Assembly: GCF_007713465.1 (NCBI RefSeq)
Contig: NZ_VMSG01000032.1
Span: 1-64,000 of the forward strand
From: Pseudomonas sp. H3(2019)
Lineage (GTDB): Bacteria; Pseudomonadota; Gammaproteobacteria; Pseudomonadales; Pseudomonadaceae
DNA length: 64,000 nt
Direction: 5' to 3'
Shown here: positions 8,918 to 17,355 of the stretch, piece after piece
Layout: each line of letters begins with the position of its first letter
Position numbering within the stretch: the stretch's first letter is position 1
Translations under genes and position numbers: made by a program
The notes under the pieces: generated by a model
Databases searched by the model: none
What the model was told of the DNA's origin: nothing
Seen by the model: the letters and a program-made list of their open reading frames with translations, nothing else

Positions 8918-9789
8918 ACAAGCTCATTGTGAAATCGATGCCTGTGACCCCCGACCTGTCGGTTGGCAAGGTGTCAAACGGGCCGTCCTGGCTGGGTCTG
9001 GTCGGGGCTGCGATGTGTTTTATCTGGTTGCTGGTGGCGGTCTTCGGCCCGTGGCTGGCACCGCACCCGGTCGGTGAAGTGGTCTCCGACAATGTCTTCG
9101 ACAGCCTGAGTGCCGCGTACCCCTTTGGCACCGATTACCTGGGCCGCGACATGCTCAGCCGAATCCTCGTCGGTGCCCGTTTCACGGTCGGCCTGGCGTT
9201 GGTTGCCGCCGTGCTGGCCAGCGGTCTGGGCACCAGTTGCGCACTGTTGTCGGTGGTTTCGCCGAAATGGCTGGATGAAATCATCAGCCGCTTGATGGAC
9301 GCGTTCATCTCGATTCCGAGCAAGATGCTGGCGTTGATCATGGTTTCGGCTTTCGGCTCGTCAGTCACCTTGCTGATCTGCACGGCGGTGCTGAGTTACA
9401 CCCCGGGCGCCTTCCGCGTTGCCCGCAGCATGGCAGTGAACATCGAAGCGCTGGAGTATGTGCAAGTGGCGCGTACCCGTGGCGAACGCCGTTTGTACGT
9501 CGCTTGCATGGAAATCCTGCCGAACATGCTCAACCCGGTGTTGACCGATCTGGGCCTGCGTTTCGGTTACATCGTGCTGTTGCTCAGTGGCATGAGCTTC
9601 CTGGGACTGGGTGTGCAACCGCCGGATGCAGACCTGGGATCCCTGGTGCGGGAAAACATCGGTGGTCTGAATCAGGGCGCGCCGGCCATCGTGATTCCGG
9701 CCCTGGCCATCGGCACCCTGACCATTGGGGTGAATCTGTTCATCGACAGACTTTCGTCCCGGCGTGGTCGACGTTCGGGAGGCCATTGA
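8914..9789 (+). CDS. ABC transporter permease, DppC type
   Basis: This 291-aa partner permease has a membrane segment at about residues 28-47. The family motif FGTDYLGRDMLSRILVGAR follows, then an EAA loop (VARTRGERRLYVACMEILPN) and a C-terminal LGLGVQPPDADLGSLV segment. It begins inside the stop of the DppB-type gene and ends one base before the ATPase start. With the 7961 and 9791 products it forms the membrane channel of the importer. Confidence 0.92.
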   Translation: MNKLIVKSMPVTPDLSVGKVSNGPSWLGLVGAAMCFIWLLVAVFGPWLAPHPVGEVVSDNVFDSLSAAYPFGTDYLGRDMLSRILVGARFTVGLALVAAVLASGLGTSCALLSVVSPKWLDEIISRLMDAFISIPSKMLALIMVSAFGSSVTLLICTAVLSYTPGAFRVARSMAVNIEALEYVQVARTRGERRLYVACMEILPNMLNPVLTDLGLRFGYIVLLLSGMSFLGLGVQPPDADLGSLVRENIGGLNQGAPAIVIPALAIGTLTIGVNLFIDRLSSRRGRRSGGH

Positions 9790-9790
9790 T

Positions 9791-11632
9791 ATGAGTGAAT
9801 TGATTCGAGTCGAGGACCTGCGCGTGGTTGCCTGCGGCGAGCGCGGCGAAGTAGAAATCGTCAAGGGTGTGAGCTTCTCTCTGGAAAAAGGCGAAGTGCT
9901 GGCGCTGATTGGTGAGTCGGGCTCCGGCAAGACCACCATCGCCCTGGCACTGCTCGGTTACGCCCGACGCGGTTGCCGGTTGGCCGGCGGGGTGGTGCAA
10001 GTCGGCGAGCACGACATGCTGGCGTTGAGCGAACGCGAACTGCAAGGCCTGCGCGGGAATCGTGTGTCGTATATCGCGCAAAGCGCTGCGGCGGCGTTCA
10101 ACCCGGCGAAAAAGCTCATCGACCAAGTGGTGGAAGGCGCGTTGATTCATGGCCTGGGCAGCCGGACCGTGCTCGAAGCCAAAGCCATCGAACTGTTCCG
10201 CGACCTGGCCCTGCCGGACCCCGAACACATCGGTCAGCGCTACCCGCACCAAGTGTCTGGCGGACAACTGCAACGAGTGATGGCGGCGATGGCGCTGATC
10301 AGCGATCCGCTGCTGGTGGTGCTCGACGAGCCGACCACCGCGCTGGACGTGACCACTCAGATTGACGTGTTGCGCGCCTTCAAACGGGTGGTGCGCGAAC
10401 GTGGGGCGACGGCGGTTTACGTATCCCACGACCTGGCGGTGGTGGCGCAGATGGCCGACCAGATTGTGGTGCTCAACGGCGGCCAGATCTTCGAACAGAG
10501 CGCCACCGCGCCGTTGCTCAAAGGCCCGGCCCATGAGTACACCCGCAGCCTGTTGGCGGCAGCACGGCCGGATACGACAATCCGCCCACCCTGTAGTGTG
10601 GCCGAAGATCAGCCGCTGCTGACCATCAAAGGTTTGACCGCTGGCTACGGCAACAAGAATACCCAAGGCATGCCGTCGATTCGCGTGCTGGAAGACATCG
10701 ACCTGACGGTGCGCAGAGGGCAGGCCATCGGCGTGATCGGTGAGTCGGGTTCCGGCAAGTCGACCCTGGCGCGGGTGGTAGCCGGGTTGCTGACGCCGGC
10801 ATTGGGTGGCCTGACCTTTGATGGTCAGCCATTGGGCGGCAGTCTCTCCGAGCGCACCGATGAACAGTTCCGGCGCATTCAGATGGTGTTCCAGAATGCC
10901 GACACTGCGCTCAACCCGATGCACAGCATCAGCACCATTCTGAGTCGACCGCTGAAGATGTATTTCGGCCTCAAGGGCGCCGCCTTGCGCGAGCGTATCG
11001 GCGAATTGCTGGACCTGGTGCGCTTGCCTCGGAACCTGGCCGAGCGTCGGCCGAATGAACTCTCTGGCGGGCAAAAGCAACGGGTCAACCTGGCCCGGGC
11101 GCTGGCGGCCAAGCCGGACCTGATTCTGTGCGACGAGGTGACCTCGGCGCTGGATACGGTGGTCGGCGCGGCGATTCTTGAACTGCTGCGCGACCTGCGT
11201 CAGGAGCTGGGGGTGTCCTATCTGTTCATCAGCCACGACATCTCCACCGTGCGGGCGCTGTGTGACGACATCGTGGTGATGTACAGCGGCTACAAGGTTC
11301 AGGAGGGCAGTCGGCAGTCGTTTGCCCAGGCGCCTTTCCATCCTTACACCGACCTGTTGATTCATTCGGTACCGGAATTGCGTCAGGGCTGGCTGGAGAA
11401 CTGCGGCACCACCTGCGGCACGTTGCCGCCGATCGGTGCGAAGGCCAACGTGCCGGAGTTGTGCACGTTCCTCAATCGTTGCCCGGTGCGGGTCGACGGT
11501 CTGTGCAATCGCACTGCGCCGAACCGCCGGACGCTTGTCGGCGGCAGTGAAATCCTCTGCCACCACGACAGTGCCGAGTTGCTGAAAACCCAGCAGGATT
11601 TGAACAGCATGATTCAGGGGGTCTATGCATGA
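9791..11632 (+). CDS. fused double ATPase of a peptide/opine-type ABC importer
   Basis: This 613-aa protein has two complete nucleotide-binding domains. The first has Walker A GESGSGKTT at residues 41-49, signature VSGGQLQRV and Walker B VVLDEPTTALD. The second has Walker A GESGSGKST near residue 316, signature LSGGQKQRV and LILCDEVTSALD. The second Walker B has Val where many ATPases have Pro (DEVTSALD), which is common in the DppF group. A Cys-rich C-terminal oligopeptide-transporter segment follows. One polypeptide therefore replaces separate DppD and DppF. It overlaps the next gene by ATGA. Confidence 0.93.
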   Translation: MSELIRVEDLRVVACGERGEVEIVKGVSFSLEKGEVLALIGESGSGKTTIALALLGYARRGCRLAGGVVQVGEHDMLALSERELQGLRGNRVSYIAQSAAAAFNPAKKLIDQVVEGALIHGLGSRTVLEAKAIELFRDLALPDPEHIGQRYPHQVSGGQLQRVMAAMALISDPLLVVLDEPTTALDVTTQIDVLRAFKRVVRERGATAVYVSHDLAVVAQMADQIVVLNGGQIFEQSATAPLLKGPAHEYTRSLLAAARPDTTIRPPCSVAEDQPLLTIKGLTAGYGNKNTQGMPSIRVLEDIDLTVRRGQAIGVIGESGSGKSTLARVVAGLLTPALGGLTFDGQPLGGSLSERTDEQFRRIQMVFQNADTALNPMHSISTILSRPLKMYFGLKGAALRERIGELLDLVRLPRNLAERRPNELSGGQKQRVNLARALAAKPDLILCDEVTSALDTVVGAAILELLRDLRQELGVSYLFISHDISTVRALCDDIVVMYSGYKVQEGSRQSFAQAPFHPYTDLLIHSVPELRQGWLENCGTTCGTLPPIGAKANVPELCTFLNRCPVRVDGLCNRTAPNRRTLVGGSEILCHHDSAELLKTQQDLNSMIQGVYA

Positions 11633-11937
11633 AGGGGCGTTTTGTGAGGCTGGCCGAGCAGGGCCGGCCGACTGTCAAATTGAAGGTGGACGGCGCACCC
11701 ATCGAGGCGTTGCAGGGCGACACGCTGATGGTCGCGTTGCTGACCCAGGGCTCGGCGTTGCGCCAGTCGGAGTTCGATTCGGGCCGCCGCGTCGGTTTTT
11801 GCCTGATGGGCGCCTGTCAGGATTGCTGGGTCTGGACCCGCACTGGCGAACGTCTGCGCGCCTGTTCCAACGAAGTCCGTGAAGGGCTGGATATCGTCAC
11901 TACACAACCGGAGGCGATATGGCCACTGCACGGCTGA
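11629..11937 (+). CDS. [2Fe-2S] small subunit of a three-part FAD oxidase (HcnA-like)
   Basis: This 102-aa ferredoxin-like protein has Cys58, Cys63, Cys66 and Cys79 (GFCLMGACQDC then RACS), the spacing of a plant-type [2Fe-2S] cluster site. Its size and position ahead of two FAD subunits match HcnA of hydrogen cyanide synthase and the small subunits of opine oxidases and D-hydroxyproline dehydrogenase. It should pass electrons from the flavin subunits. It overlaps both neighbours: ATGA with the ATPase, and 19 bases with the next subunit. A short remnant of a second copy lies at 22347-22436. Confidence 0.88.
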   Translation: MKGRFVRLAEQGRPTVKLKVDGAPIEALQGDTLMVALLTQGSALRQSEFDSGRRVGFCLMGACQDCWVWTRTGERLRACSNEVREGLDIVTTQPEAIWPLHG

Positions 11938-13310
11938 GCACTCATCGGGTCGTTATCGTTGGCGCCGGGCCGGCCGGTATTCGCTGCGCCGAAACCTTGC
12001 TGGCAGCGGGTTGCAAGCCGATCCTGATCGATGAAAATCGCCGGGATGGCGGGCAGATCTACCGCCGCCAACCGGAGGGCTTTACCCGCGATTATGCCAC
12101 GCTGTACGGCACCGAGGCCGCCAAGGCCAAAGACTTGCATCAAAGCTTCGACCGCCTGCGCGGGTTGATCGACTACCGCCCGGACACGCTGGTGTGGAAC
12201 CTCACACCGGGGCAACTGTGTTGCGTCAGCCAGGGCAAACACTCGACCGTGGAGTACGACGCACTGATCCTCTGTACCGGCGCCACCGACCGCTTGATGC
12301 CGATCGAAGGCTGGCAGTTGGCGGGCACCTACAGCCTCGGCGGGGCGCAGATCGCGCTCAAATCCCAGGCGGTGTCCATTGGTCATCGCGTGGTGTTCAT
12401 GGGCAGCGGGCCGTTGCTGTACCTGGTCGCCAGTCAATACCTCAAGGCCGGTGCCAACGTGGCGGCGGTGCTCGACACGTCGCCGCTGAGCAAGCGCATC
12501 GGCGCCTTGCCGAAACTGCTGGCGCGCCCCGGAGTGCTGTTCAGCGGGATGAAACTGTTGGCGCAGCTGTACCGGGCGAAGATCCCGGTGCACTTGGGAA
12601 TCAAGCCACTGCAAGTGCTGGGCGACGCGGCCAGTGGGGTCAGCGGTGTGCGGGTGCTGATGGCGCGTGGCGAGACGTTGAATGTGGAGTGTGACGCGGT
12701 TGCGCTGGGTTATCACTTGCGCCCGGAAACCCAACTGGCGGATCTGGCCGGTTGCCGTTTGCGCTTCGATGAGGCGTCCAGCCAATGGTGGCTGGCCACC
12801 GACGAAGAAGGCCGGACGTCGGTGAATGGCGTGTATGCCGCAGGCGATGGCTCGAAAATTCGTGGGGCGGATGCCGCCGAACACGCCGGGCGCCTGGTGG
12901 CCATGGCGCTATTGGAGGATCTGCACCAGCCGGTGGACGCCGGATTGCGCGACGAACAACGCCACGCGCTAGCGGTGATGGACCGGTTTCGTCTCGGTTT
13001 GGCCGAGGCATTTCCCTGGCCGGCGGCGCAAGCCAAAGCCTTGCCGGACGCCGCCATTGTCTGCCGCTGCGAGATGATCAGCGCCGGCGAGTTGCGGGCC
13101 GTGGTCCGGGAGAAAGGTGCTTGTGAGGTCAACCGGGCCAAGGCGTTCAGCCGGGTCGGCATGGGTCGGTGCCAGGGCCGTTATTGCTCTCAGGCCGGGG
13201 CCGAGGTGATTGCCGCTGCGGCGGGCGTCAACGTGCAACAGGTCGGCCGCCAGCGTGGTCAGGCGCCGGTCAAACCGCTTTCAATGCTCACCGAGGAGGT
13301 GTCGCCATGA
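11919..13310 (+). CDS. FAD/[2Fe-2S] alpha subunit of opine-oxidase type (HcnB-like)
   Basis: This 463-aa protein has an N-terminal FAD site VVIVGAGPAGIRCAETLL, a second nucleotide-binding motif (VVFMGSGPLLYLVA) and a C-terminal BFD-type iron-sulphur segment with CRC and GRCQGRYC, four cysteines for a second cluster. This domain order is that of HcnB, OoxA/NoxA and the large D-hydroxyproline dehydrogenase subunit. GGAGG precedes the ATG at 11919. It overlaps the following oxidase subunit by ATGA, and the three subunits probably form one complex. Cyanide synthesis is unlikely given the transporter and deacylase around it. Confidence 0.9.
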   Translation: MATARLSTHRVVIVGAGPAGIRCAETLLAAGCKPILIDENRRDGGQIYRRQPEGFTRDYATLYGTEAAKAKDLHQSFDRLRGLIDYRPDTLVWNLTPGQLCCVSQGKHSTVEYDALILCTGATDRLMPIEGWQLAGTYSLGGAQIALKSQAVSIGHRVVFMGSGPLLYLVASQYLKAGANVAAVLDTSPLSKRIGALPKLLARPGVLFSGMKLLAQLYRAKIPVHLGIKPLQVLGDAASGVSGVRVLMARGETLNVECDAVALGYHLRPETQLADLAGCRLRFDEASSQWWLATDEEGRTSVNGVYAAGDGSKIRGADAAEHAGRLVAMALLEDLHQPVDAGLRDEQRHALAVMDRFRLGLAEAFPWPAAQAKALPDAAIVCRCEMISAGELRAVVREKGACEVNRAKAFSRVGMGRCQGRYCSQAGAEVIAAAAGVNVQQVGRQRGQAPVKPLSMLTEEVSP

Positions 13311-14461
13311 CGGTACAGAAAGCCGATGTGGTGATTGTCGGGGGCGGTCTGATGGGTTCGGCGGCGGCGTTTTTCCTGCGCCAGCGCGGGCAGTCGGTGA
13401 TCTTGCTGGAGCGCGACCAGATCGGTCAGTACGCCAGCGGGGTGAACTTCGGCAACGTCCGGCGCCAGGGGCGATTCCTCGGTCAGCTGGAGTTGGCCAA
13501 CCGTTCCTGGGCGTTGTGGAAACGCCTGCCGGAGCTGATCGACGACGACCTCGAATTCATCGCCAGCGGGCACATGCGGGTGTGTTATCGCGAAGACGAA
13601 ATCGCTGAACTTGAGGCCTACGCTGCCGCCCCCGAGGCTGCGCAACTGGACTTGCAAATCTTTCGCGGCGCTGAGCTGCACCGGCGTTTTCCGTTTCTTG
13701 GGGCGGATGTGAAGGGCGGTTCCTACGCGCCCCACGACGGGCACGCCAACCCGCGTCTGGCAGCGCCGGCGTTTGCCCGGGCGGCACGGCGCCTTGGCGC
13801 ACGGATCGAAGAGCAGACCGAAGTCGCCGACGTGCAAAAGGTTGGCGGCGAGTTCACCGTCACCACCACCGATGGACGCCAGTTCAGCGCCGAACAGTTG
13901 CTGATTACCGCCGGTGCCTGGGGCCAGAAGCTTTCGGCGCAGTTCGGCGAACCGGTGCCACTGGACACTCACGGCCCGCAAATGGCCGTGACCGAGCCGG
14001 TGCCCTACGCCTTGCCGACGGTGATCGGCGTGTACACCAAGATTCCCGAGGAAGTGATTTATTTCCGGCAGATTCCGCGCGGCAACATCGTCATCGGCGG
14101 TGGCTATCGCAGCAAGCCGGACATGCTCACCCGTCGGGCTCAGGTCGAGCCGCGCAGCATCCTCAACCAGATCCAGCAGATGCGTCGCCTGCTGCCGGGT
14201 GTCGGCAACCTGAACATCATCCGCGTCTGGAGCGGCATCGAAGGTTACCTGCCCGATTCCCTGCCGGTGATGGGCCCCAGCGGTACGGTAGACGGGCTGT
14301 TCTACGCGTTCGGCTTCTGCGGTCACGGCTTTCAGCTTGGCCCGGGCGTCGGCGACGTCATGGCCGAACTGATCAGCACCGGCGGCACCCGCACGTCGAT
14401 TGAGCCGTTCTCCATCCGCCGGTTCGCCACTTTATCCGAGCAACGGAGCAAGGCGTCATGA
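13307..14461 (+). CDS. FAD-dependent catalytic beta subunit of opine-oxidase type (HcnC-like), copy 1
   Basis: This 384-aa DAO-family protein has VVIVGGGLMGSAAAFFL near residue 8 and the C-terminal FCGHGFQLGPGVGDVMAEL motif. It should hold the amine-oxidising flavin of the three-subunit complex. The start ATG at 13307 overlaps the stop of the alpha subunit, and its own stop overlaps the deacylase start, so translation is coupled throughout. A second gene at 21166-22350 is a close paralogue. Residues 33-169 are identical between the two, and 13607-13785 is identical at the DNA level, while both ends differ. Confidence 0.9.
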   Translation: MTVQKADVVIVGGGLMGSAAAFFLRQRGQSVILLERDQIGQYASGVNFGNVRRQGRFLGQLELANRSWALWKRLPELIDDDLEFIASGHMRVCYREDEIAELEAYAAAPEAAQLDLQIFRGAELHRRFPFLGADVKGGSYAPHDGHANPRLAAPAFARAARRLGARIEEQTEVADVQKVGGEFTVTTTDGRQFSAEQLLITAGAWGQKLSAQFGEPVPLDTHGPQMAVTEPVPYALPTVIGVYTKIPEEVIYFRQIPRGNIVIGGGYRSKPDMLTRRAQVEPRSILNQIQQMRRLLPGVGNLNIIRVWSGIEGYLPDSLPVMGPSGTVDGLFYAFGFCGHGFQLGPGVGDVMAELISTGGTRTSIEPFSIRRFATLSEQRSKAS

Positions 14462-15615
14462 AACCCCGTGTACTGGAAATTCTCAAACGCCTGATGGCCT
14501 TCGATACCGTGTCTTCGGAGTCGAATATGGCCTTGATCGAGTACGTGCGCGACCTGCTGCTGAGCAAGGGCATCAAGTCGCTGATCGTCAAGGACTCCAC
14601 CTGCAAAAAGGCCAACCTGTTCGCCAGCACTGGCCCAGAAGCGTTACCGGGGATTCTGCTGTCCGGGCACACCGACGTGGTCCCGGCAGCGGGTCAGGCC
14701 TGGACCTTCCCGGCGTTTCAGGCGACGGTGCAGGAGGGGCGGATTTACGGTCGCGGCAGCTGCGACATGAAGGGGTTTATCGCGTTGGCCATCGACGCCA
14801 TGCTCGATGCCGCCGACCATTCGTTGAGCCGACCGCTGCAACTGGCCCTGTCCCATGACGAAGAGATCGGTTGCGTCGGTGTGCGGCGTTTGCTCGACGT
14901 GTTGCACCTTGCGCCGGTGCGGCCATTCCTGTGCCTGATTGGCGAACCGACCAACATGCAATTTGTGCTTGGGCACAAGGGCAAGGGCTCTTACCGCACT
15001 TACTGTCGTGGCCTGGAAGCGCATTCCTCGCTGGCACCGCGTTCCGTCAATGCGATTCACGTGGCCTGCGATTTCATCGCGGCACTGCGTCAAAGCCAAC
15101 AGCAATTGCAAGAGCAGGGCGCGCAGGATACGGACTACGACGTGCCTTACAGCACGGTGCATGTCGGGCAGATTGTCGGCGGCAAGGCGCTGAACATCGT
15201 GCCGAACCTGTGCACCCTGGATTTCGAAGTGCGCAATTTGCCGGCAGATAATCTGGATCAGTTCCTGGCGCAGATGCAAGAGCGTGCGGAAGTGATCGTG
15301 CGCGAGGCCAAAAAGCTGTCCAGCGTGGCGGACATCGAGATTGAAACCCTCAACGTCTATCCGGGGCTCGATACCCATCCGAGCGTCGAGGCGGTGCGCT
15401 TTCTGAAGAACTTCGCCGCACCGGATACCGGTACCGCCAAAGTCTCGTTCGGCACCGAAGGCGGGTTATTCAAGCAGCGCCTGGATGTGCCGGTGGTGGT
15501 CTGCGGACCGGGCTCGATCGAACAGGCGCACAAGCCGGACGAGTTTATCGAGATCAGCCAGATGGAGGCCGGGGAGCGGTTTCTTGAAGGCCTAACCGGT
15601 TCTTTGAAATTGTAA
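14458..15615 (+). CDS. M20 family deacylase, ArgE-like
   Basis: This 385-aa metallopeptidase of the M20 family carries His71 and Asp73 in SGHTDVVP, Asp103 in RGSCDMKGF, the catalytic pair Glu135-Glu136 in SHDEEIG, and GEPTN. The closest pattern is acetylornithine deacetylase, which hydrolyses an N-acyl amino acid. Biosynthetic argE normally lies elsewhere, and this copy is coupled by ATGA to the oxidase, so a catabolic N-acyl or N-substituted amino-acid substrate is more likely than arginine synthesis. It ends the coupled run; a REPIN follows 10 bases after its stop. Confidence 0.88.
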   Translation: MKPRVLEILKRLMAFDTVSSESNMALIEYVRDLLLSKGIKSLIVKDSTCKKANLFASTGPEALPGILLSGHTDVVPAAGQAWTFPAFQATVQEGRIYGRGSCDMKGFIALAIDAMLDAADHSLSRPLQLALSHDEEIGCVGVRRLLDVLHLAPVRPFLCLIGEPTNMQFVLGHKGKGSYRTYCRGLEAHSSLAPRSVNAIHVACDFIAALRQSQQQLQEQGAQDTDYDVPYSTVHVGQIVGGKALNIVPNLCTLDFEVRNLPADNLDQFLAQMQERAEVIVREAKKLSSVADIEIETLNVYPGLDTHPSVEAVRFLKNFAAPDTGTAKVSFGTEGGLFKQRLDVPVVVCGPGSIEQAHKPDEFIEISQMEAGERFLEGLTGSLKL

Positions 15616-15625
15616 AAGGATCAAA

Positions 15626-15717
15626 TGTGGGAGCGAGCCTGCTCGCGATGGCGGCTTATCTCTCAACATCAATATTGCCTGACCCACTGCTATCGCGAGC
15701 AGGCTCGCTCCCACAGG
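15626..15717. repeat. REPIN (inverted REP pair), copy 2
   Basis: The arms ATGTGGGAGCGAGCCTGCTC and its inverted partner (ending at 15717) flank a 40-base centre containing CTCAACATCAATATTG. It is the same family as the copies at 3733 and 25011. It separates the oxidase/deacylase run from the succinate-semialdehyde dehydrogenase gene and could form a strong hairpin that limits read-through. Confidence 0.9.
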
Positions 15718-15871
15718 GTTTTGTGTTTGTCTGAAAGGCCATGAATCACCTCGGTAGAGCCTGCCGTCCCACCGCGATTTTCAGCATCCGACGCTGCCCT
15801 CAAGGCGCTTTCAGCATCCTCTTCCGAGGCACCTCCCTAGACTGGCAAGTGTCTCGGATCAGGACTCGACC

Positions 15872-17329
15872 ATGCTCAAGAATCGTTTGAAAGACCCCAG
15901 CCTTTTGGCAGAACTCGCCTACATCGACGGGCAGTGGATCGGCGCCGACAACGCCGCGACGCTGGACGTCATCGACCCGGCCAACGGCCAGTTGCTCGCC
16001 CGTGTACCGGCGATGCAAGGACCGGAAACCCGTCGCGCCATCGACGCCGCTGAAAAAGCCTGGCCGGCCTGGCGCGCCCGCCCGGCAGCCGAGCGGGCGG
16101 CGCTGCTGGAGCGCTGGTATCAGGCGATGATCGACAACCTCGACGACCTGGCGCTGATCATGACCTGCGAGCAGGGCAAACCACTCAACGAAGCCAAAGG
16201 CGAAATTCGCTACGGCGCCGGTTTCGTCAAATGGTTCGCCGAAGAAGCTCGACGGGTTTACGGCGAAACCATGCCGGCCCCCAGCGGCGACCGCCGACTG
16301 CTGACCCTCAAGCAACCGGTGGGCGTCTGCGCGGCGATCACCCCGTGGAACTTCCCCAACGCGATGATCACTCGCAAGTGCGCGCCAGCCTTGGCGGCAG
16401 GCTGCCCGATCATCGTCAAACCCTCGGACCTGACGCCGTTGTCGGCGCTGGCCCTGGCGGTGCTGGCCGAACGGGTCGGGATTCCGGCCGGGGTGTTCAA
16501 CGTGCTGACCGGAATGCCTGCCGGCATCGGCGAAGAGCTGACCAGCAACCCGACCGTACGCAAGATTTCCTTTACCGGCTCGACGGCGGTGGGTCGGCTG
16601 CTGATGCGCCAGAGTGCTGAACACATCAAGCGTCTTAGTCTGGAGCTGGGCGGCAATGCGCCGTTCATTGTGTTCGACGATGCTGATCTTGAGCAGGCAG
16701 TGGCGGGCATCATGCTCAGCAAGTTTCGCAACGCCGGTCAGACCTGCGTCTGCGCCAACCGCATCCTGGTGCAGGACGGCATCTACGAACGCTTCGCCCA
16801 GTGTCTGGTGGCGGAGGTGGGCAAGCTCAAGGTCGGCAACGGCCTCGACGCTGACGTCACCATCGGCCCGCTGATCAATTCGGCGGCGGTGAGCAAAGTC
16901 GCCCGGCATATCGACGATGCCCTGAGCCAGGGCGCGCGTTTGCTCTGCGGCGGTGTTCCCGAGGGCGACAGTCAATTTGTCCAGCCAACGGTGCTCGGCG
17001 ATACCCACGCTGGCATGCTGCTGGCCAACGAAGAAACCTTCGGCCCGGTGGCGCCGTTGATGCGCTTTACCGAGGAGGCCGAAGCACTCGCGCTGGCCAA
17101 TGCCACGCCTTATGGCCTGGGCGCCTACTATTTCACTCAGGACCTGCGCCGTTCGTGGCGTTTCGGCGAAGCGCTGGAGTTCGGCATGGTTGGCCTCAAC
17201 ACCGGGATCATTTCCATGGAAGTCGCCCCGTTCGGCGGTATCAAGCAGTCGGGTCTTGGCCGTGAAGGCAGCAAGTACGGCCTGGATGAATACCTTGAAG
17301 TCAAAGCCTTCCACATTGGCGGGCTGTAA
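15872..17329 (+). CDS. NAD(P)-dependent succinate-semialdehyde dehydrogenase, GabD type
   Basis: This 485-aa aldehyde dehydrogenase has Asn160 in TPWNF, Glu258 in LELGGNAPF and nucleophile Cys292 in GQTCVCANR. NAPF after LELGG and the double-Cys segment TCVCANR are typical of succinate-semialdehyde and glutarate-semialdehyde dehydrogenases. It would make succinate (or glutarate) from the semialdehyde, a common end product of putrescine, GABA or ornithine-type amine breakdown. The gene is 26 bases before the tartrate dehydrogenase gene. This is probably not the only gabD of the genome, so the exact semialdehyde is uncertain. Confidence 0.88.
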   Translation: MLKNRLKDPSLLAELAYIDGQWIGADNAATLDVIDPANGQLLARVPAMQGPETRRAIDAAEKAWPAWRARPAAERAALLERWYQAMIDNLDDLALIMTCEQGKPLNEAKGEIRYGAGFVKWFAEEARRVYGETMPAPSGDRRLLTLKQPVGVCAAITPWNFPNAMITRKCAPALAAGCPIIVKPSDLTPLSALALAVLAERVGIPAGVFNVLTGMPAGIGEELTSNPTVRKISFTGSTAVGRLLMRQSAEHIKRLSLELGGNAPFIVFDDADLEQAVAGIMLSKFRNAGQTCVCANRILVQDGIYERFAQCLVAEVGKLKVGNGLDADVTIGPLINSAAVSKVARHIDDALSQGARLLCGGVPEGDSQFVQPTVLGDTHAGMLLANEETFGPVAPLMRFTEEAEALALANATPYGLGAYYFTQDLRRSWRFGEALEFGMVGLNTGIISMEVAPFGGIKQSGLGREGSKYGLDEYLEVKAFHIGGL

Positions 17330-17355
17330 TTCACAGACACGGGGAGCCACGATTG

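Noticed and set aside
9740..11566. 608-codon open frame on the minus strand
   Set aside because: It lies antisense to the double ATPase, whose Walker and signature motifs are complete; the antisense translation shows only His/Arg/Gln-rich low-information sequence, typical of a shadow frame in GC-rich DNA.
11629..14461. hydrogen cyanide synthase hcnABC
   Set aside because: Subunit order and cofactors match, but the genes are coupled to a peptide-type importer and an ArgE-like deacylase, which fits the opine oxidase / D-hydroxyproline dehydrogenase side of the family better than cyanide production.
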